A stretch of 64,000 bases of DNA from Terriglobia bacterium (GCA_020073665.1 JAIQEU010000004.1:372001-436000), one strand, 5' to 3'. Shown: positions 29,583 to 39,464, numbered from the stretch's first letter. The notes: generated by a model from the sequence alone, not told the origin. Numbers and translations: made by a program.

Positions 29583-29645
29583 GATAGCCGAGTGAGAAGC
29601 AGGAGTCCTGCGCAGCATCGAAAGGGCAGTCTAACCTCGGCTATC
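29583..29645 (+). other. Inverted repeat in the tRNA-uspA gap
   Basis: The 480-bp gap 29325-29808 has no gene I support. It holds a 10-bp perfect inverted repeat (GATAGCCGAG 29583-29592, CTCGGCTATC 29636-29645) enclosing GCAGGAGTCCTGC, and upstream CTGCATCCAGTTGCAG. This could be a structured RNA or a regulatory cruciform. No terminator U-run. Confidence 0.4.
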
Positions 29646-29685
29646 GTGTCTCGATGCGACCCACACCAGGGATGCCGCATTGCTA

Positions 29686-29701
29686 TGTGATAGGAATCAC
29701 A
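29686..29701. promoter_or_regulatory. CRP/FNR-superfamily-like operator upstream of uspA
   Basis: TGTGA-TAGGAA-TCACA, a perfect TGTGA-N6-TCACA palindrome 107 nt before the uspA start. It matches the CRP consensus core, and the same core occurs in four other places in the window. The regulator is not in the window. Confidence 0.6.
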
Positions 29702-29808
29702 GCCTCACGTGCCCCCTGCTATTAAGCTAGTAGGCGTCTTCTATCCCAGGTCTGCGTACTGGTGGCGGTCGCGTATGTGGCCTGCTGCCAGCACCAAAGC
29801 AGGAAGTC

Positions 29809-30240
29809 ATGAAAATCCTACTGGCAATTGATGATTCCAAGTTCTCGGAAGCTGCGGTGAAGAGCCTTGCCGGGCAGTTCCGGCCTCAGGATACCGAGGT
29901 CCGGGTATTGCACGTTGTGGAGCCGACTGCGATCTCTGAGCCTCCACAGATGGCAAGAGGATACTATCCGGAACTGGAGGACCAACTCCCGCATGGGCAC
30001 GAAGTCGTAGATCGGGTGGCCAAAACGCTCTCCTCCGCTGGCTTCAGAGTGACCACCTCGGTCGCGACCGGCGACGCGAGGAGCGTCATTCTGGATGATG
30101 CCGAGGAATGGCACGCTGACCTGATTGTTCTGGGCTCTCATGGACGCAAGGGGCTGGGACGCTTCTTCCTGGGCAGCGTTTCAGAAGCTGTAGCCCACCA
30201 CGCACGCTGCTCTGTGCAGATTGTGCGGATTCCATCGTAA
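29809..30240 (+). CDS. Universal stress protein UspA family
   Basis: 143 aa, single Usp domain. ILLAIDDSKFSEAAVKSL at the start and the ATP-binding signature LGSHGRKGLGRFFLGSVSEAV at the end (GxHGxxG-x8-GSV). Cytoplasmic ATP-binding stress protein. A CRP-like operator lies upstream, fitting regulation by starvation or redox state. Confidence 0.93.
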   Translation: MKILLAIDDSKFSEAAVKSLAGQFRPQDTEVRVLHVVEPTAISEPPQMARGYYPELEDQLPHGHEVVDRVAKTLSSAGFRVTTSVATGDARSVILDDAEEWHADLIVLGSHGRKGLGRFFLGSVSEAVAHHARCSVQIVRIPS

Positions 30241-30510
30241 GCAAACAACTCATCTTGCCGGCGCCACACCGGGTTCCTTGACAAAGAGCACTGGGATGTC
30301 ACTCTTGGACAAGTCGGAGTCACTGCCAGACAAGTATTCTCTGATGCAGTAGAAGTACCCTGTCTCTCAGCTTTGACCTCCAAGTCGAAGTCGGGCCCAA
30401 CAGCGCGCTGCGCACCGTCTCGAGTGCTGTCGTCGCAGCCGAACACCCCCCTGCGTCCCAAACTACGAGGTCGCTGCCAAACAAAACCGAATTCCCCCAG
30501 GAGGATGCCC

Positions 30511-33500
30511 ATGAAGCGTGTTGAGCAGGTTATGTTTTTTTTGGTGGCGTTCTTGCTATCAGTGACCAGCGCTTTCCCCCAGGCTTCTTCTACTTCGTTG
30601 CGGGGGTCCGTGACCGACCCCAGCGGGAGCGTAGTCACAGGGGCCACGGTGGTATTGGCCAACGCCGAATCCAAGACCGAACGCACCGCCACGACCGGGC
30701 CCCAGGGAGAGTACCAGTTCCTGTTCGTGCCCCCGGGAACTTACATCCTCACCGTCAGCGCCTCGGGCTTTGCACGCTATCAGCAGACCGGGCTACAGTT
30801 GCTGGTGAACACCCCGGTTACTGCGAACCTACAGCTTAAGGTTGGGGCGACAAACGAAAGCGTCACTGTGACCAGTGAAGCGCCGGCTTTGAACTTGGTG
30901 GATGCCTCGATTGGCAACTCGTTCGACCAGGTGCAAGTCACGCAGATTCCGCTCGATGCCCGCAACGTCCCCGACCTGCTTAGCCTGCAGGCGGGGGTTG
31001 CCTACACCGGCGACCGTCCGGACATCGACAAGGACCAGGACACGCGGAACGGCGCGGTCAATGGCGCGCGCAGCGACCAGAGCAACATCACGCTCGACGG
31101 CGTGGACGTGAACGATCAATCCAGCGGGTATGCCTTCACTTCCGTGTTGCCCACCACTCTGGATTCAGTCCAGGAATTCCGCGTCACTACTTCGAACTAC
31201 AACGCTGACCAGGGAACCGGTTCAGGAGCACAGGTTTCGTTGGTCACCAAGAGCGGCACGAATTCCTGGCATGGCTCGGCCTACGAGTACCACCGCAACA
31301 CCGTGACCAGCGCCAATGACTATTTCGTCAAGGGAGCGGAAGTGGGCAGCGGTCAGCCCAACGTACCCGATAAGTTGATACGGAATATCTTTGGTGTGTC
31401 AGTGGGCGGTCCGATCCAAAAAAACCGTCTCTTTTTCTTTGCCAACTACGAAGGGACAAGGCAGCGGGAAGAGCAAAGCACGGTGCGTACTATTCCGACT
31501 CCCACCCTGTGCGCGGGACAGCTTCGCTACAACGACGTGAGCGGCGGGGTTACCACACTCACCCCAACCGACATCGCGAACCTGGATCCACTCCAAAGCG
31601 GCTACAACGGGCAGGGGCCTGGAATCAACCAGGCGATCCTCAATGCCACTCACACGGGTTACTTTGACAAGACGTTCTGTACCGGGCAGTTTGCCACCAA
31701 TGACACCTCGGTAGGCGACGGGCTGAATTATTCCGGATATCGGTTTCGTGCACCCGTTAGCCTGAATAACAACGCCTTCATCGCTCGTCTCGACTACCAC
31801 CTCACGGCCGACGGCAGACAAAATATCTTCTGGCGGGGCGCTCTGCAGAACCTCAACAACCCGCAGGCGCCGTTTCTACCGGGATCCCCACCGGAACAGA
31901 CGGTGACCGACCATAGCAAAGGTTTTGTCGTTGGCTACACCGTGGTATTGAACCCGACGATGGTTAACACCTTTCACTGGGGATTCACCCGCCAGAGTAC
32001 GGGCTTCCAGGGGAACGCCAACCAGGAGTGGAATGTTTTCTATGGCTTGGACCAGGGGATTGTCTACAGCCACAACGCGCAGACCCCGGTCCACAACCTC
32101 ATCGATGATTTTTCCTGGACCAAAGGAAAGCACACGCTGCAGATGGGGACGAACATCGGTTTCGTGCGCAACCCGCGGGTTAGCTATGAACATTCCTTTA
32201 ACATAGGCAAAGGGGCCACCAACTGGATGTCCCCGACCGGTTTCGCCAACACTGCCCAACACGATCCCAATAATCCCCAGTTCTGCTTCGCAGGAGGCAG
32301 CCCGCTCGACCCCTGTCACGCCACCGACCCCAACACCGGCCTTCCGTTTCCGGAGCCTACGTCCACTCCGCAGTTCGACTATCCCATCCTGGGCTTGCTG
32401 GGAATGGTTTCCGACATCGTCGGGAATTACAACTACGACAAGAGTGGCAACCCGTTGGGCTCGGGAACTCCCGTGCAGCGGAAGTATGGGCTCAACTGGT
32501 ACGAGTTTTACGGGCAGGATTCCTGGCGGGTCAAACCAAACTTGACCATCACCTACGGACTGCGCTGGTCGTTGTTCCCTCCGCCGTGGGAGGTCAATGG
32601 ATTCCAGGCGTCTCCCACTTGCGATCCCACGGTGAATGGCGGGGTATGTCCCTCCTGGGCCTACAATCTGGGGACCGAGTTCGCACACAATGCCCAGGCG
32701 CAGAAGCAAGGCATTGGGTACGATGCGACGCCGCTGGTGTCGTTCATTCTGGGAGGACCGGGCAATCCTGGGCCCGGTTTCTATCAATTTGAAAAATCTG
32801 ATTTCTCGCCGCGCGTCTCGTTCGCTTATTCGCCGCGTGCCTCAGGCGGCTGGATGAGGAAGATGTTCGGCGACTCGGACAAGACCGTGATCCGCGGCGG
32901 ATTCAGCAAGGTCTATGACCGGCCCGGCATGCAACTCCTCAGCACCTTCGACGCCAATGCTCCCGGCGGCCTGTCTGCAACCGTGCAGAATCCATGCTGC
33001 AGCGCAACCTTGCCTACGGGAATTCCCGGGCCTTCGCCTTCGGATCCTTACGATACTGCCGACGGTGTACCGCGGATCACGAACATCAACCAGATTCCTG
33101 CGACCAACTCGTTCGGTGACCAGTTCCTGACGCCCGCGCCTCCCGGGCAGTTCCCGCAGACACCGCCATCGTCTGGCCAAGCCATTACCTGGGGAATTGA
33201 CCAATCCCTCAAGACCCCGTATGCGTATGCCTTCGATTTCTCCGTGGGCCGTGAACTGCCGAGAAACTTCTCGCTGCAACTGTCTTATGTCGGACGCTTG
33301 GGGCGCAACCTGCTCACCCAGCGTGACCTGCGGCAGCCAATTGACATAGTCGATCCCAAGACTGGAATCGATTATTTCTCCGCCGCCACCGCCTTGGCGA
33401 AGGTGGCCATGGCCCAACTCGCGCGTCCGGCCCCAAATAACGTAATTGATCCCACCCAGGTCACCAACAATTCGGTTGGCAAGACCTATCAATTCTGGCA

Positions 33501-34629
33501 AGACTTGATTCCGGCGCTCCCCAATAACTCTCTGTCCTATCAGAGCCTATACACCGGGTTTACAGCAACACCGGGGCCGAACGGGCTGATTCAGGCGATT
33601 TACGATCTGTATTACGACCCATCCCTCTCCTATCTCGGTAACGAAGTCGTGGGCCTTGGCTACACCGACATTTATTACGGGCTCACGGACAGCAGCGGCA
33701 GCGGGGCCGCCTATGGCTTCAAGGGCCCGGCCTGTACCGACCCGCTTGGCGTCGGATTTTGCCCCGGCACTTCGCTGAACAATCAGGCAACCAGCATGTT
33801 CGCGTGGAGTTCCATTGGCAAGTCCAACTACAATGCGCTCCAGGCCACGCTGCGGAAGCAGTTCGGTCATGGCGTTCAGTTCGACCTTAACTACACCTAT
33901 TCCAAATCCATAGATTTCACCTCCGCCGCGACCCGCCTCGGCTTCAGCTCGAGCGTAAACGTGGGCGCGCCTGGAAGCCGCCTAGCCAACGGTTTTTCTC
34001 CCGATTCGCGCCGCGGTGTCTCGGACTTCGACACTACGCACCAGATCAATGCCAACTGGATTGCTGACCTGCCCTTCGGCAAAGGCCGGCACTTCGCCGG
34101 TGGTGCGGGCTCGGTCACCGACGCCTTTATCGGAGGCTGGCAGCTTTCTGGGGTAGCACGCTGGACCAGTGGATTGCCCTTCTCTGTGGACAACGGCAAT
34201 TTTTGGGCGACGAACTGGGACGAACAGGGCATCGCACAGCAGCTTTCCGGAGTAAAAACTGGGGCCTTCAAACAGCCTGACGGCTCAGTCAGCGTTTTTG
34301 CGAATCCTGCTGCCGCGTTCGCAAGCTTCCAGCATCCTTTCCCGGGGCAAAGCGGCTCGCGCAATGTCGTCCGCGGGGACGGATACGCCGGCCTGGACAT
34401 GGCGCTCAACAAGCGCTGGAAATTGCCCATGGAAGGCCACAGCCTGCAGTTCCGCTGGGAAGTATTCAATGTTCCCAACCTGCACCGCTTCAATGTGCTG
34501 TCGGGCCTTGGCACCCAGGCATGCGCTTGCATCGCGTCCCTGCAGCAGCTTCCGCAATCGTTCGGGAGCTACACCGGCCTGCTGACGCAACCGCGTGTCA
34601 TGCAATTCGCGTTGAGATACGAATTCTGA
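30511..34629 (+). CDS. TonB-dependent receptor with carboxypeptidase-regulatory-like domain (Oar-like)
   Basis: 1372 aa from the ATG at 30511, chosen because AGGAGG ends 6 nt before it and a signal peptide (FFLVAFLLSVTSAFPQ) follows; the frame is open for 46 codons upstream. A CarboxypepD_reg-like Ig domain (residues about 25-110: LRGSVTDPSGSVVTGATV) is followed by a plug-like region (VTSEAPALNLVDASIGNSFD; GARSDQSNITLDGVDVND) and a long barrel ending in ...QPRVMQFALRYEF, a terminal Phe as in outer-membrane proteins. Acidobacterial genomes carry many of these. Substrate unknown, probably a polymer or peptide. Confidence 0.92.
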   Translation: MKRVEQVMFFLVAFLLSVTSAFPQASSTSLRGSVTDPSGSVVTGATVVLANAESKTERTATTGPQGEYQFLFVPPGTYILTVSASGFARYQQTGLQLLVNTPVTANLQLKVGATNESVTVTSEAPALNLVDASIGNSFDQVQVTQIPLDARNVPDLLSLQAGVAYTGDRPDIDKDQDTRNGAVNGARSDQSNITLDGVDVNDQSSGYAFTSVLPTTLDSVQEFRVTTSNYNADQGTGSGAQVSLVTKSGTNSWHGSAYEYHRNTVTSANDYFVKGAEVGSGQPNVPDKLIRNIFGVSVGGPIQKNRLFFFANYEGTRQREEQSTVRTIPTPTLCAGQLRYNDVSGGVTTLTPTDIANLDPLQSGYNGQGPGINQAILNATHTGYFDKTFCTGQFATNDTSVGDGLNYSGYRFRAPVSLNNNAFIARLDYHLTADGRQNIFWRGALQNLNNPQAPFLPGSPPEQTVTDHSKGFVVGYTVVLNPTMVNTFHWGFTRQSTGFQGNANQEWNVFYGLDQGIVYSHNAQTPVHNLIDDFSWTKGKHTLQMGTNIGFVRNPRVSYEHSFNIGKGATNWMSPTGFANTAQHDPNNPQFCFAGGSPLDPCHATDPNTGLPFPEPTSTPQFDYPILGLLGMVSDIVGNYNYDKSGNPLGSGTPVQRKYGLNWYEFYGQDSWRVKPNLTITYGLRWSLFPPPWEVNGFQASPTCDPTVNGGVCPSWAYNLGTEFAHNAQAQKQGIGYDATPLVSFILGGPGNPGPGFYQFEKSDFSPRVSFAYSPRASGGWMRKMFGDSDKTVIRGGFSKVYDRPGMQLLSTFDANAPGGLSATVQNPCCSATLPTGIPGPSPSDPYDTADGVPRITNINQIPATNSFGDQFLTPAPPGQFPQTPPSSGQAITWGIDQSLKTPYAYAFDFSVGRELPRNFSLQLSYVGRLGRNLLTQRDLRQPIDIVDPKTGIDYFSAATALAKVAMAQLARPAPNNVIDPTQVTNNSVGKTYQFWQDLIPALPNNSLSYQSLYTGFTATPGPNGLIQAIYDLYYDPSLSYLGNEVVGLGYTDIYYGLTDSSGSGAAYGFKGPACTDPLGVGFCPGTSLNNQATSMFAWSSIGKSNYNALQATLRKQFGHGVQFDLNYTYSKSIDFTSAATRLGFSSSVNVGAPGSRLANGFSPDSRRGVSDFDTTHQINANWIADLPFGKGRHFAGGAGSVTDAFIGGWQLSGVARWTSGLPFSVDNGNFWATNWDEQGIAQQLSGVKTGAFKQPDGSVSVFANPAAAFASFQHPFPGQSGSRNVVRGDGYAGLDMALNKRWKLPMEGHSLQFRWEVFNVPNLHRFNVLSGLGTQACACIASLQQLPQSFGSYTGLLTQPRVMQFALRYEF

Positions 34630-34647
34630 GCGCATAGCATTCAACAC

Positions 34648-34673
34648 GGACGGCCATGAGATTATGGCCGTCC
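34648..34673 (+). terminator. Perfect hairpin after the TonB-dependent receptor
   Basis: GGACGGCCAT-GAGATT-ATGGCCGTCC, 10-bp perfect stem, 19 nt after the stop. Lacks a U-run, so it may act as a processing or rho-linked structure instead. It covers the first ATG of the downstream frame. Confidence 0.5.
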
Positions 34674-34681
34674 GATCCCTT

Positions 34682-36049
34682 ATGACAACTCTGGCTCGCA
34701 AGCTGCGCTTGGTGGACTACTTCACGCTGGCATTTGGCGTGATGGTGGGTACCGCCTGGCTGGTCGTCATGGACGACATTCTGCAGCGCGGTGGACCGCT
34801 CGGCGCTATCCTCGGCTTCACCGCCGGAGCGCTGATTCTGCTGCCGATTGGTTATGTCTACGGTCAACTGGTAAAGGAGATCCCCGATGCCGCCGGCGAA
34901 GCCGCCTACGTGGCCCGGTTCTTCTCTCCGGGGGTGAGTTTTGCAACCGGCTGGATGATGTTCCTTAGTTATTTCCTCACCTGCCCCTTTGAGGCTTTAG
35001 CTGCCGGACGGATCAGCGGTTACCTGTTCCCCTCGTTGAACTCGTACGAACTGTACCGCTTGGGCGGATATCCGGTGTACCTGCCCCACATGGTGCTCGG
35101 GTTGACCATCACGGTACTGTTGACCTGGCTGAACTATCGGGGGATTCAAGCCAGTGCCCGGCTGAGCAAGACGACCACGTTCACGTTTCTCACGCTGGTC
35201 ATCATCTTCGCTTTGGCTGGAGCAAAACACGGATCCGTCTCAAACTTTCATCCGCTGTTCAGCCACGCACCGCTTCTGTCCATCCTCTTAGTCTGGCAGG
35301 TCGTGCCCTGGCTGGTGTCGGGCTTTGAGTCGGTGGGCAAGTGCGCGGAAGAGGCCAGCCCGAGTTTCAAGGGAAGAGACTTCTCCGTGGCCATCCTTCT
35401 CACCATCTTCGCCGGGCTCACGTTTTTCTGGGTGGTGATCGGTGCCGTTTCCTACGTGGCTCCCTGGCAAAGCCTGAGCAGTAACCAGCAGTTCCCGACG
35501 GCGGTCGCCTTTGAACGCGCGCTACACGCCCACTGGATCGTTGTCCTCATTATGGGATCGGCGCTGGTGGCACTGGTGCAGGCTTTCAACGCCAACATGG
35601 TGGCGTCCTCTCGTCTTCTGTTTGCCATGTCGCGCCGCAATTTGCTCAACCCGAGGATGAGCCGGGTTCATTCCGTCAACCAGACTCCATACATTGCGAT
35701 CATCTCAATTGGAGTTGCGACGGCGCTGACCATCTTCCTCGGAGAGGCTTTACTGGTACCGATCCTGGAAGTCGGCGCCGTTTCGGCGGCAGTGGCCTGG
35801 ATGGCCGCGTGTGCGTCATATTACAAGATGAGGCCGCCGTGGCCCCGGCGGGCGGCAGCGGTGTTTGGCCTGATGGTCACGTCCGTCATGATCCTGGTCA
35901 AACTGGTTCCCCTGGTTCCCGGCCACTTCAGCTCGGACGAATGGATCGCCCTCGCCATCTGGGGAGTGCTGGGCGCCGGCATTCGTGCTTCACGGCAGCG
36001 TGAACAGCGCCAGGAACCTGAGATGGCCGTGGCGAATGTCGAAAGCTAA
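34682..36049 (+). CDS. APC-family amino acid/polyamine permease
   Basis: 455 aa, about twelve TMs. The start is set at ATG 34682 because the earlier ATG (34664) is inside a terminator-like hairpin. TM1 has DYFTLAFGVMVGTAWLVVMDD, the broken-helix region of APC carriers; FESVGKCAEEASPSFKGRDF is the usual TM6-7 loop. Followed 44 bp later by an FAD amine oxidase, which suggests uptake of the amine or amino acid that enzyme uses. Confidence 0.9.
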   Translation: MTTLARKLRLVDYFTLAFGVMVGTAWLVVMDDILQRGGPLGAILGFTAGALILLPIGYVYGQLVKEIPDAAGEAAYVARFFSPGVSFATGWMMFLSYFLTCPFEALAAGRISGYLFPSLNSYELYRLGGYPVYLPHMVLGLTITVLLTWLNYRGIQASARLSKTTTFTFLTLVIIFALAGAKHGSVSNFHPLFSHAPLLSILLVWQVVPWLVSGFESVGKCAEEASPSFKGRDFSVAILLTIFAGLTFFWVVIGAVSYVAPWQSLSSNQQFPTAVAFERALHAHWIVVLIMGSALVALVQAFNANMVASSRLLFAMSRRNLLNPRMSRVHSVNQTPYIAIISIGVATALTIFLGEALLVPILEVGAVSAAVAWMAACASYYKMRPPWPRRAAAVFGLMVTSVMILVKLVPLVPGHFSSDEWIALAIWGVLGAGIRASRQREQRQEPEMAVANVES

Positions 36050-36093
36050 GTCGCACCCATCACGTTCAGCCCGTACGACCCGGTTCGCGTGAC

Positions 36094-37479
36094 ATGACCG
36101 ATTACTCCAAGCACAGCTTCTGGCTCGAGACCTCGGGCGACGATCTTACGCCCCGACCCGCACTCGCCCGCTCCACCGAAGCCGATGTCGTCATCCTGGG
36201 CGCCGGTTATACCGGACTTTGGACTGCCTACTATCTGCTGAAGACCAATCCTGGCCTCGAAGTCGCTGTGGTTGAAAAAGAGATTGCCGGCTTCGGCGCT
36301 TCCGGGCGCAATGGCGGATGGTGTTCCTCCAAGTTCCCCGTGACCCCGGCGATGCTGGAGCAGCGCTATGGCCGCGATGCGGCCCGGGCCTTGATGCTCG
36401 CGATGAACGGGTCGGTCGAGGAAGTGGCCCTCGTCTGCGAGGAAGAGGGCATTGACGCGCACTTCCATAAAGGCGGGATTCTCACGCTGGCTCGTGGAGA
36501 GCACCACCTGCCGATGCTGCGCTCCGCCTTCGAAGCATATTCCAGGCTGGGACTCGGCCAGCAGTATCGTTTGTACAGCGCGGGTGAAGCCCAGGAGCGC
36601 GTGCGCGTGACCAATGTTTGCGGTGCGTTGTACGCCTCGGAAAATGCCAGCATCCATCCCGCCCGCCTGGTTCGCGGTCTGGCTCGCGCGGTTGAAAGGC
36701 GCGGAGGAGTGATTTACGAGAACACTGAGGTCATGGATTTTGAGCGCGGAACTGCTCCGCGGCTGGCGGCGCCGTCCGGCGAATTGCGGGCCCGTCAAGC
36801 AATAGTGCTTGCCGGGGAGTCGTATCTCTCGCGCCTGCGCAAGCTCCACCGCGCCGTCTTGCCGGTCTACTCACTGATCGCGTTGACTGAACCGTTGACC
36901 GCGGCGCAGTGGGCGCAGATCGGGTGGCAGAACCGGGAAAGCTTAGCGTCCTGCAACTACACGGTTGACTACCTGTCCCGAACCGCCGATGGGCGAATCC
37001 TGTTTGGCAGCCGTGGGGCGCCTTACCGCTTCGGGTCCAGGATCTCCGACGAGCAGGATCGTCACGCCGAGACCCATGCCCGCATCCAGCAACTGCTGGT
37101 CGAGTGGTTCCCCGTGCTGAGGGGTGTGAAGTTCACCCACGCCTGGGGAGGTCCAGTGGGCATGCCGCGTGATTGGATGCCGATGACGGAGTTCGATCCT
37201 GTGACAAAGATTGCAACGGCGCGAGGGTACACCGGGCAGGGTGTTTCGACCACCAACCTGACTGGCCGGATCCTGGCAGAACTGATCTCGGGTAAGCGTA
37301 CCGAACTGAGCCAGTTGCCAATCGCCCAACGACGGTCGCCCAATTGGGAATACGAGCCTTTGCGGTGGCTGGCCGTGCGCTATATGCAGAACGCCTTCCT
37401 TCGTATTGACGAAGCTGGGAAACAGGGGAAGTCCAGGCCGAAGGACGCCGCCGTAGCAGAATTTCTGGGAAGGCACTGA
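36094..37479 (+). CDS. FAD-dependent amine/amino-acid oxidase (DAO family)
   Basis: 461 aa. Rossmann motif VVILGAGYTGLWTAYYLL and the following GASGRNGGWCSSKFPV place it in the DAO family near gamma-glutamylputrescine oxidases (PuuB-type). C-terminal ARGYTGQGVSTTNLTGRILA is the FAD-binding end. Probably oxidises an amine carried in by the permease upstream. Substrate cannot be told from sequence. Convergent with the AraC-type regulator. Confidence 0.9.
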   Translation: MTDYSKHSFWLETSGDDLTPRPALARSTEADVVILGAGYTGLWTAYYLLKTNPGLEVAVVEKEIAGFGASGRNGGWCSSKFPVTPAMLEQRYGRDAARALMLAMNGSVEEVALVCEEEGIDAHFHKGGILTLARGEHHLPMLRSAFEAYSRLGLGQQYRLYSAGEAQERVRVTNVCGALYASENASIHPARLVRGLARAVERRGGVIYENTEVMDFERGTAPRLAAPSGELRARQAIVLAGESYLSRLRKLHRAVLPVYSLIALTEPLTAAQWAQIGWQNRESLASCNYTVDYLSRTADGRILFGSRGAPYRFGSRISDEQDRHAETHARIQQLLVEWFPVLRGVKFTHAWGGPVGMPRDWMPMTEFDPVTKIATARGYTGQGVSTTNLTGRILAELISGKRTELSQLPIAQRRSPNWEYEPLRWLAVRYMQNAFLRIDEAGKQGKSRPKDAAVAEFLGRH

Positions 37480-37505
37480 GGTCTGGCCGGTCAGCTCGAT
37501 CCCGG

Positions 37506-38537
37506 TCAGTTGGGCTTGGAACACCTCAACTCGGCTATCTCCGTGCGCAAGAAATCGCGTACCCCCTGATCCCGCTCGTCATTCCACGTTTTCAGGCCAG
37601 CTTGGGTGCGGAAGACTCGAGGACAGAGCCCAAACTGCCTGCGGAAGGACCGGCTGAAGTGAGCCGAATCGCTGAACCCCCAAAGAAAAGCGATCTCCGT
37701 GATGCTTCGTTCGCGCAAACGGGGATCTGCCAGGTCGCTACGGCATTGTTGAAGCCTGCGCCCTCGAATCCAGCCTCCCACGGTGTGTCCTTTAAGGGAG
37801 AACAGGCGATGCAGATGTCGCACAGAAATACCGGCGGCCGAGGCGATCTCTGCCGGCCCCAGCGAGGGTTCCGCCAGGTGGGCCTCTATAAAGGTCTGAA
37901 TGCGCAAGCACAGTTCGGTGCCCTCGTGTCCGATTCCCCGATCTTCCCTGAGACGCCCGATACAAGCGGACAAGATCTCGAAGTATCCTTCCAGAACCGC
38001 GCCCCCTTCTTCCGGCTTTAGGAGTTCGGCTTCGTCATAAAGTGACGTGGTGAGATGAAAGAGCGTTGCCCCCAGGCCCGCTTTTCCTGGAATCCGCCGG
38101 GCCACAGGAATCTCGCTCATCCGCAGGCGGTTCTCCATCATCCAGCGCGGCACTCGCAGGTAAAGGCGGGTACACTCGCCCGGACAGTCGGACGACCAGG
38201 GATGTCCGGAATCGATCAAGGTACTGTCCCCCGGTTGCAGGATTACCGCGGCGCCATCTTGCGAATAACGCCGCACGCCCCGCAGTTGCGTGATGACAAT
38301 GCAGCACCGATTCTCTGAACGCGCGGTTTCGGGGGGTGTCTTCATGAACGAGATGGCGCTGGAGGAAAACCGGGTCCACTCCAGCCCCCCGATTTTTCGG
38401 CTGTCTATGGAACCATGAAATAGAAGGTTCTTGGGGAAATGCATGCGGCAATCGCCGCAGATTTGCCGTGCCTTCCACTGCCAAGCATCTATCCGGTCAG
38501 AAGGCGAAAGTTGTCCGGTTGAAAACGGCTGCGACAT
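37506..38537 (-). CDS. AraC-family transcriptional regulator (FeaR-like)
   Basis: 343 aa. N-terminal cupin-like sensing domain (residues about 20-190, DSTLIDSGHPWSSDCPG) of the type in FeaR/TynA-linked regulators. C-terminal AraC double HTH: LGPAEIASAAGISVRHLHRLF and RSITEIAFLWGFSDSAHFSR. It likely regulates the adjacent permease and amine oxidase genes, whose 3' end faces its own 3' end. No operator identified. Confidence 0.92.
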   Translation of the reverse strand: MSQPFSTGQLSPSDRIDAWQWKARQICGDCRMHFPKNLLFHGSIDSRKIGGLEWTRFSSSAISFMKTPPETARSENRCCIVITQLRGVRRYSQDGAAVILQPGDSTLIDSGHPWSSDCPGECTRLYLRVPRWMMENRLRMSEIPVARRIPGKAGLGATLFHLTTSLYDEAELLKPEEGGAVLEGYFEILSACIGRLREDRGIGHEGTELCLRIQTFIEAHLAEPSLGPAEIASAAGISVRHLHRLFSLKGHTVGGWIRGRRLQQCRSDLADPRLRERSITEIAFLWGFSDSAHFSRSFRRQFGLCPRVFRTQAGLKTWNDERDQGVRDFLRTEIAELRCSKPN

Positions 38538-38819
38538 TTTGCCTCAATCTCTCCAGTCGGCCACCGGAGGGCATGGCTCGAATAACGACAGCCACAGTCA
38601 GGCTAGTTTTCCCCACTTGGCGTTCAGGCCAACATTGGAGCGTCACGCTAGCACAACATGCGAACTCGGTGCAAGATGAATTTCTCTCTTCTTGGAGGCG
38701 CTGTTCTCTCTAAAGAATCCAGGGGTTTCGCCCGCAGCAGAAGCCAGGTCCGCAGTAGAAAAATGCCCGAGAAGGGAGCTTCAAGAAGAGCAGCCACTAA
38801 GCTCTTGTCGGGCGACTGG

Positions 38820-38839
38820 GGACGGCAAGAGTGCCGTCC
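38820..38839 (+). repeat. GGACGGCA hairpin upstream of mscL
   Basis: GGACGGCA-AGAG-TGCCGTCC, 8-bp perfect stem. The gap 38538-38917 has no gene I can support; this hairpin and an SD for mscL are the only features seen. It resembles the GGACGGCC hairpin at 34648. Confidence 0.4.
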
Positions 38840-38917
38840 GTAACGAGCCTGCTGAGACAATTGCGGGCCCAAGACGAGGAAATTCCCTGTATTATCGCCC
38901 TGTTTAGGAGGTGTGCA

Positions 38918-39445
38918 ATGGCGACAGGAGACGACCCGATTCTCGGCAGTCTCGGAATGGCTCACTTGGGCAGCCCCAAAGCGCTCCTGGGGAAGAAAGG
39001 TGGCCGGATGCTCGACGAGTTCAGAGATTTTGCACTGCGCGGCAGCATGCTCGACATGGCGGTGGGCATCATCGTAGGCGCAGCCTTCGGGAGAGTTGTG
39101 AGCTCTTTCGTCTCCGATGTCCTGATGCCTCCGATTGGCTTGTTCACCGGCCACTCGGATTTCTCCAACAAGTTCATCAACCTCTCGGGACATGCCTATG
39201 CCACCCTCGCCGAGGCGAAAGCTGCGGGTGCCGCCACCATCAATTACGGCGTCTTCTTCAACGCTTTGTCCGACTTCTTGATTGTCGCATTTGTGGTATT
39301 CATGCTCATCCGCCAGGTAAATCGCCTGAAGAGCGAACAAAAGGCATCCGTTGCCGTGATGAGGGACTGCCCATTCTGCCTCTCTGCCGTCGCGCTCAAA
39401 GCCACCCGCTGTCCGCATTGCACCTCCACACTATCGGCGGCTTAA
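38918..39445 (+). CDS. mscL: Large-conductance mechanosensitive channel with zinc ribbon
   Basis: Emergency pressure-release channel in the inner membrane. 175 aa from ATG 38918 (SD TAGGAGG, 38905-38911). The MscL core is residues about 31-145: MLDEFRDFALRGSMLDMAVG..., TM1 GIIVGAAFGRVVSSFVSDVL and TM2 FFNALSDFLIVAFVVFMLI. There is a 30-residue N-terminal extension and a C-terminal CPFC...CPHC (C151, C154, C165, C168) zinc ribbon not found in E. coli MscL. Confidence 0.92.
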   Translation: MATGDDPILGSLGMAHLGSPKALLGKKGGRMLDEFRDFALRGSMLDMAVGIIVGAAFGRVVSSFVSDVLMPPIGLFTGHSDFSNKFINLSGHAYATLAEAKAAGAATINYGVFFNALSDFLIVAFVVFMLIRQVNRLKSEQKASVAVMRDCPFCLSAVALKATRCPHCTSTLSAA

Positions 39446-39448
39446 GGT

Positions 39449-39464
39449 TGTGCGCGGCATCACA
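39449..39464. promoter_or_regulatory. CRP-like operator upstream of the PPDK-like gene
   Basis: TGTGC-GCGGCA-TCACA, 9 of 10 conserved positions of TGTGA-N6-TCACA, directly after the mscL stop and 103 nt before the PPDK-like start. Confidence 0.5.

Noticed and set aside
29047-29680. Minus-strand open frames across tRNA-Ser
   Set aside because: They run through the tRNA gene and a palindrome, and have no family signature.
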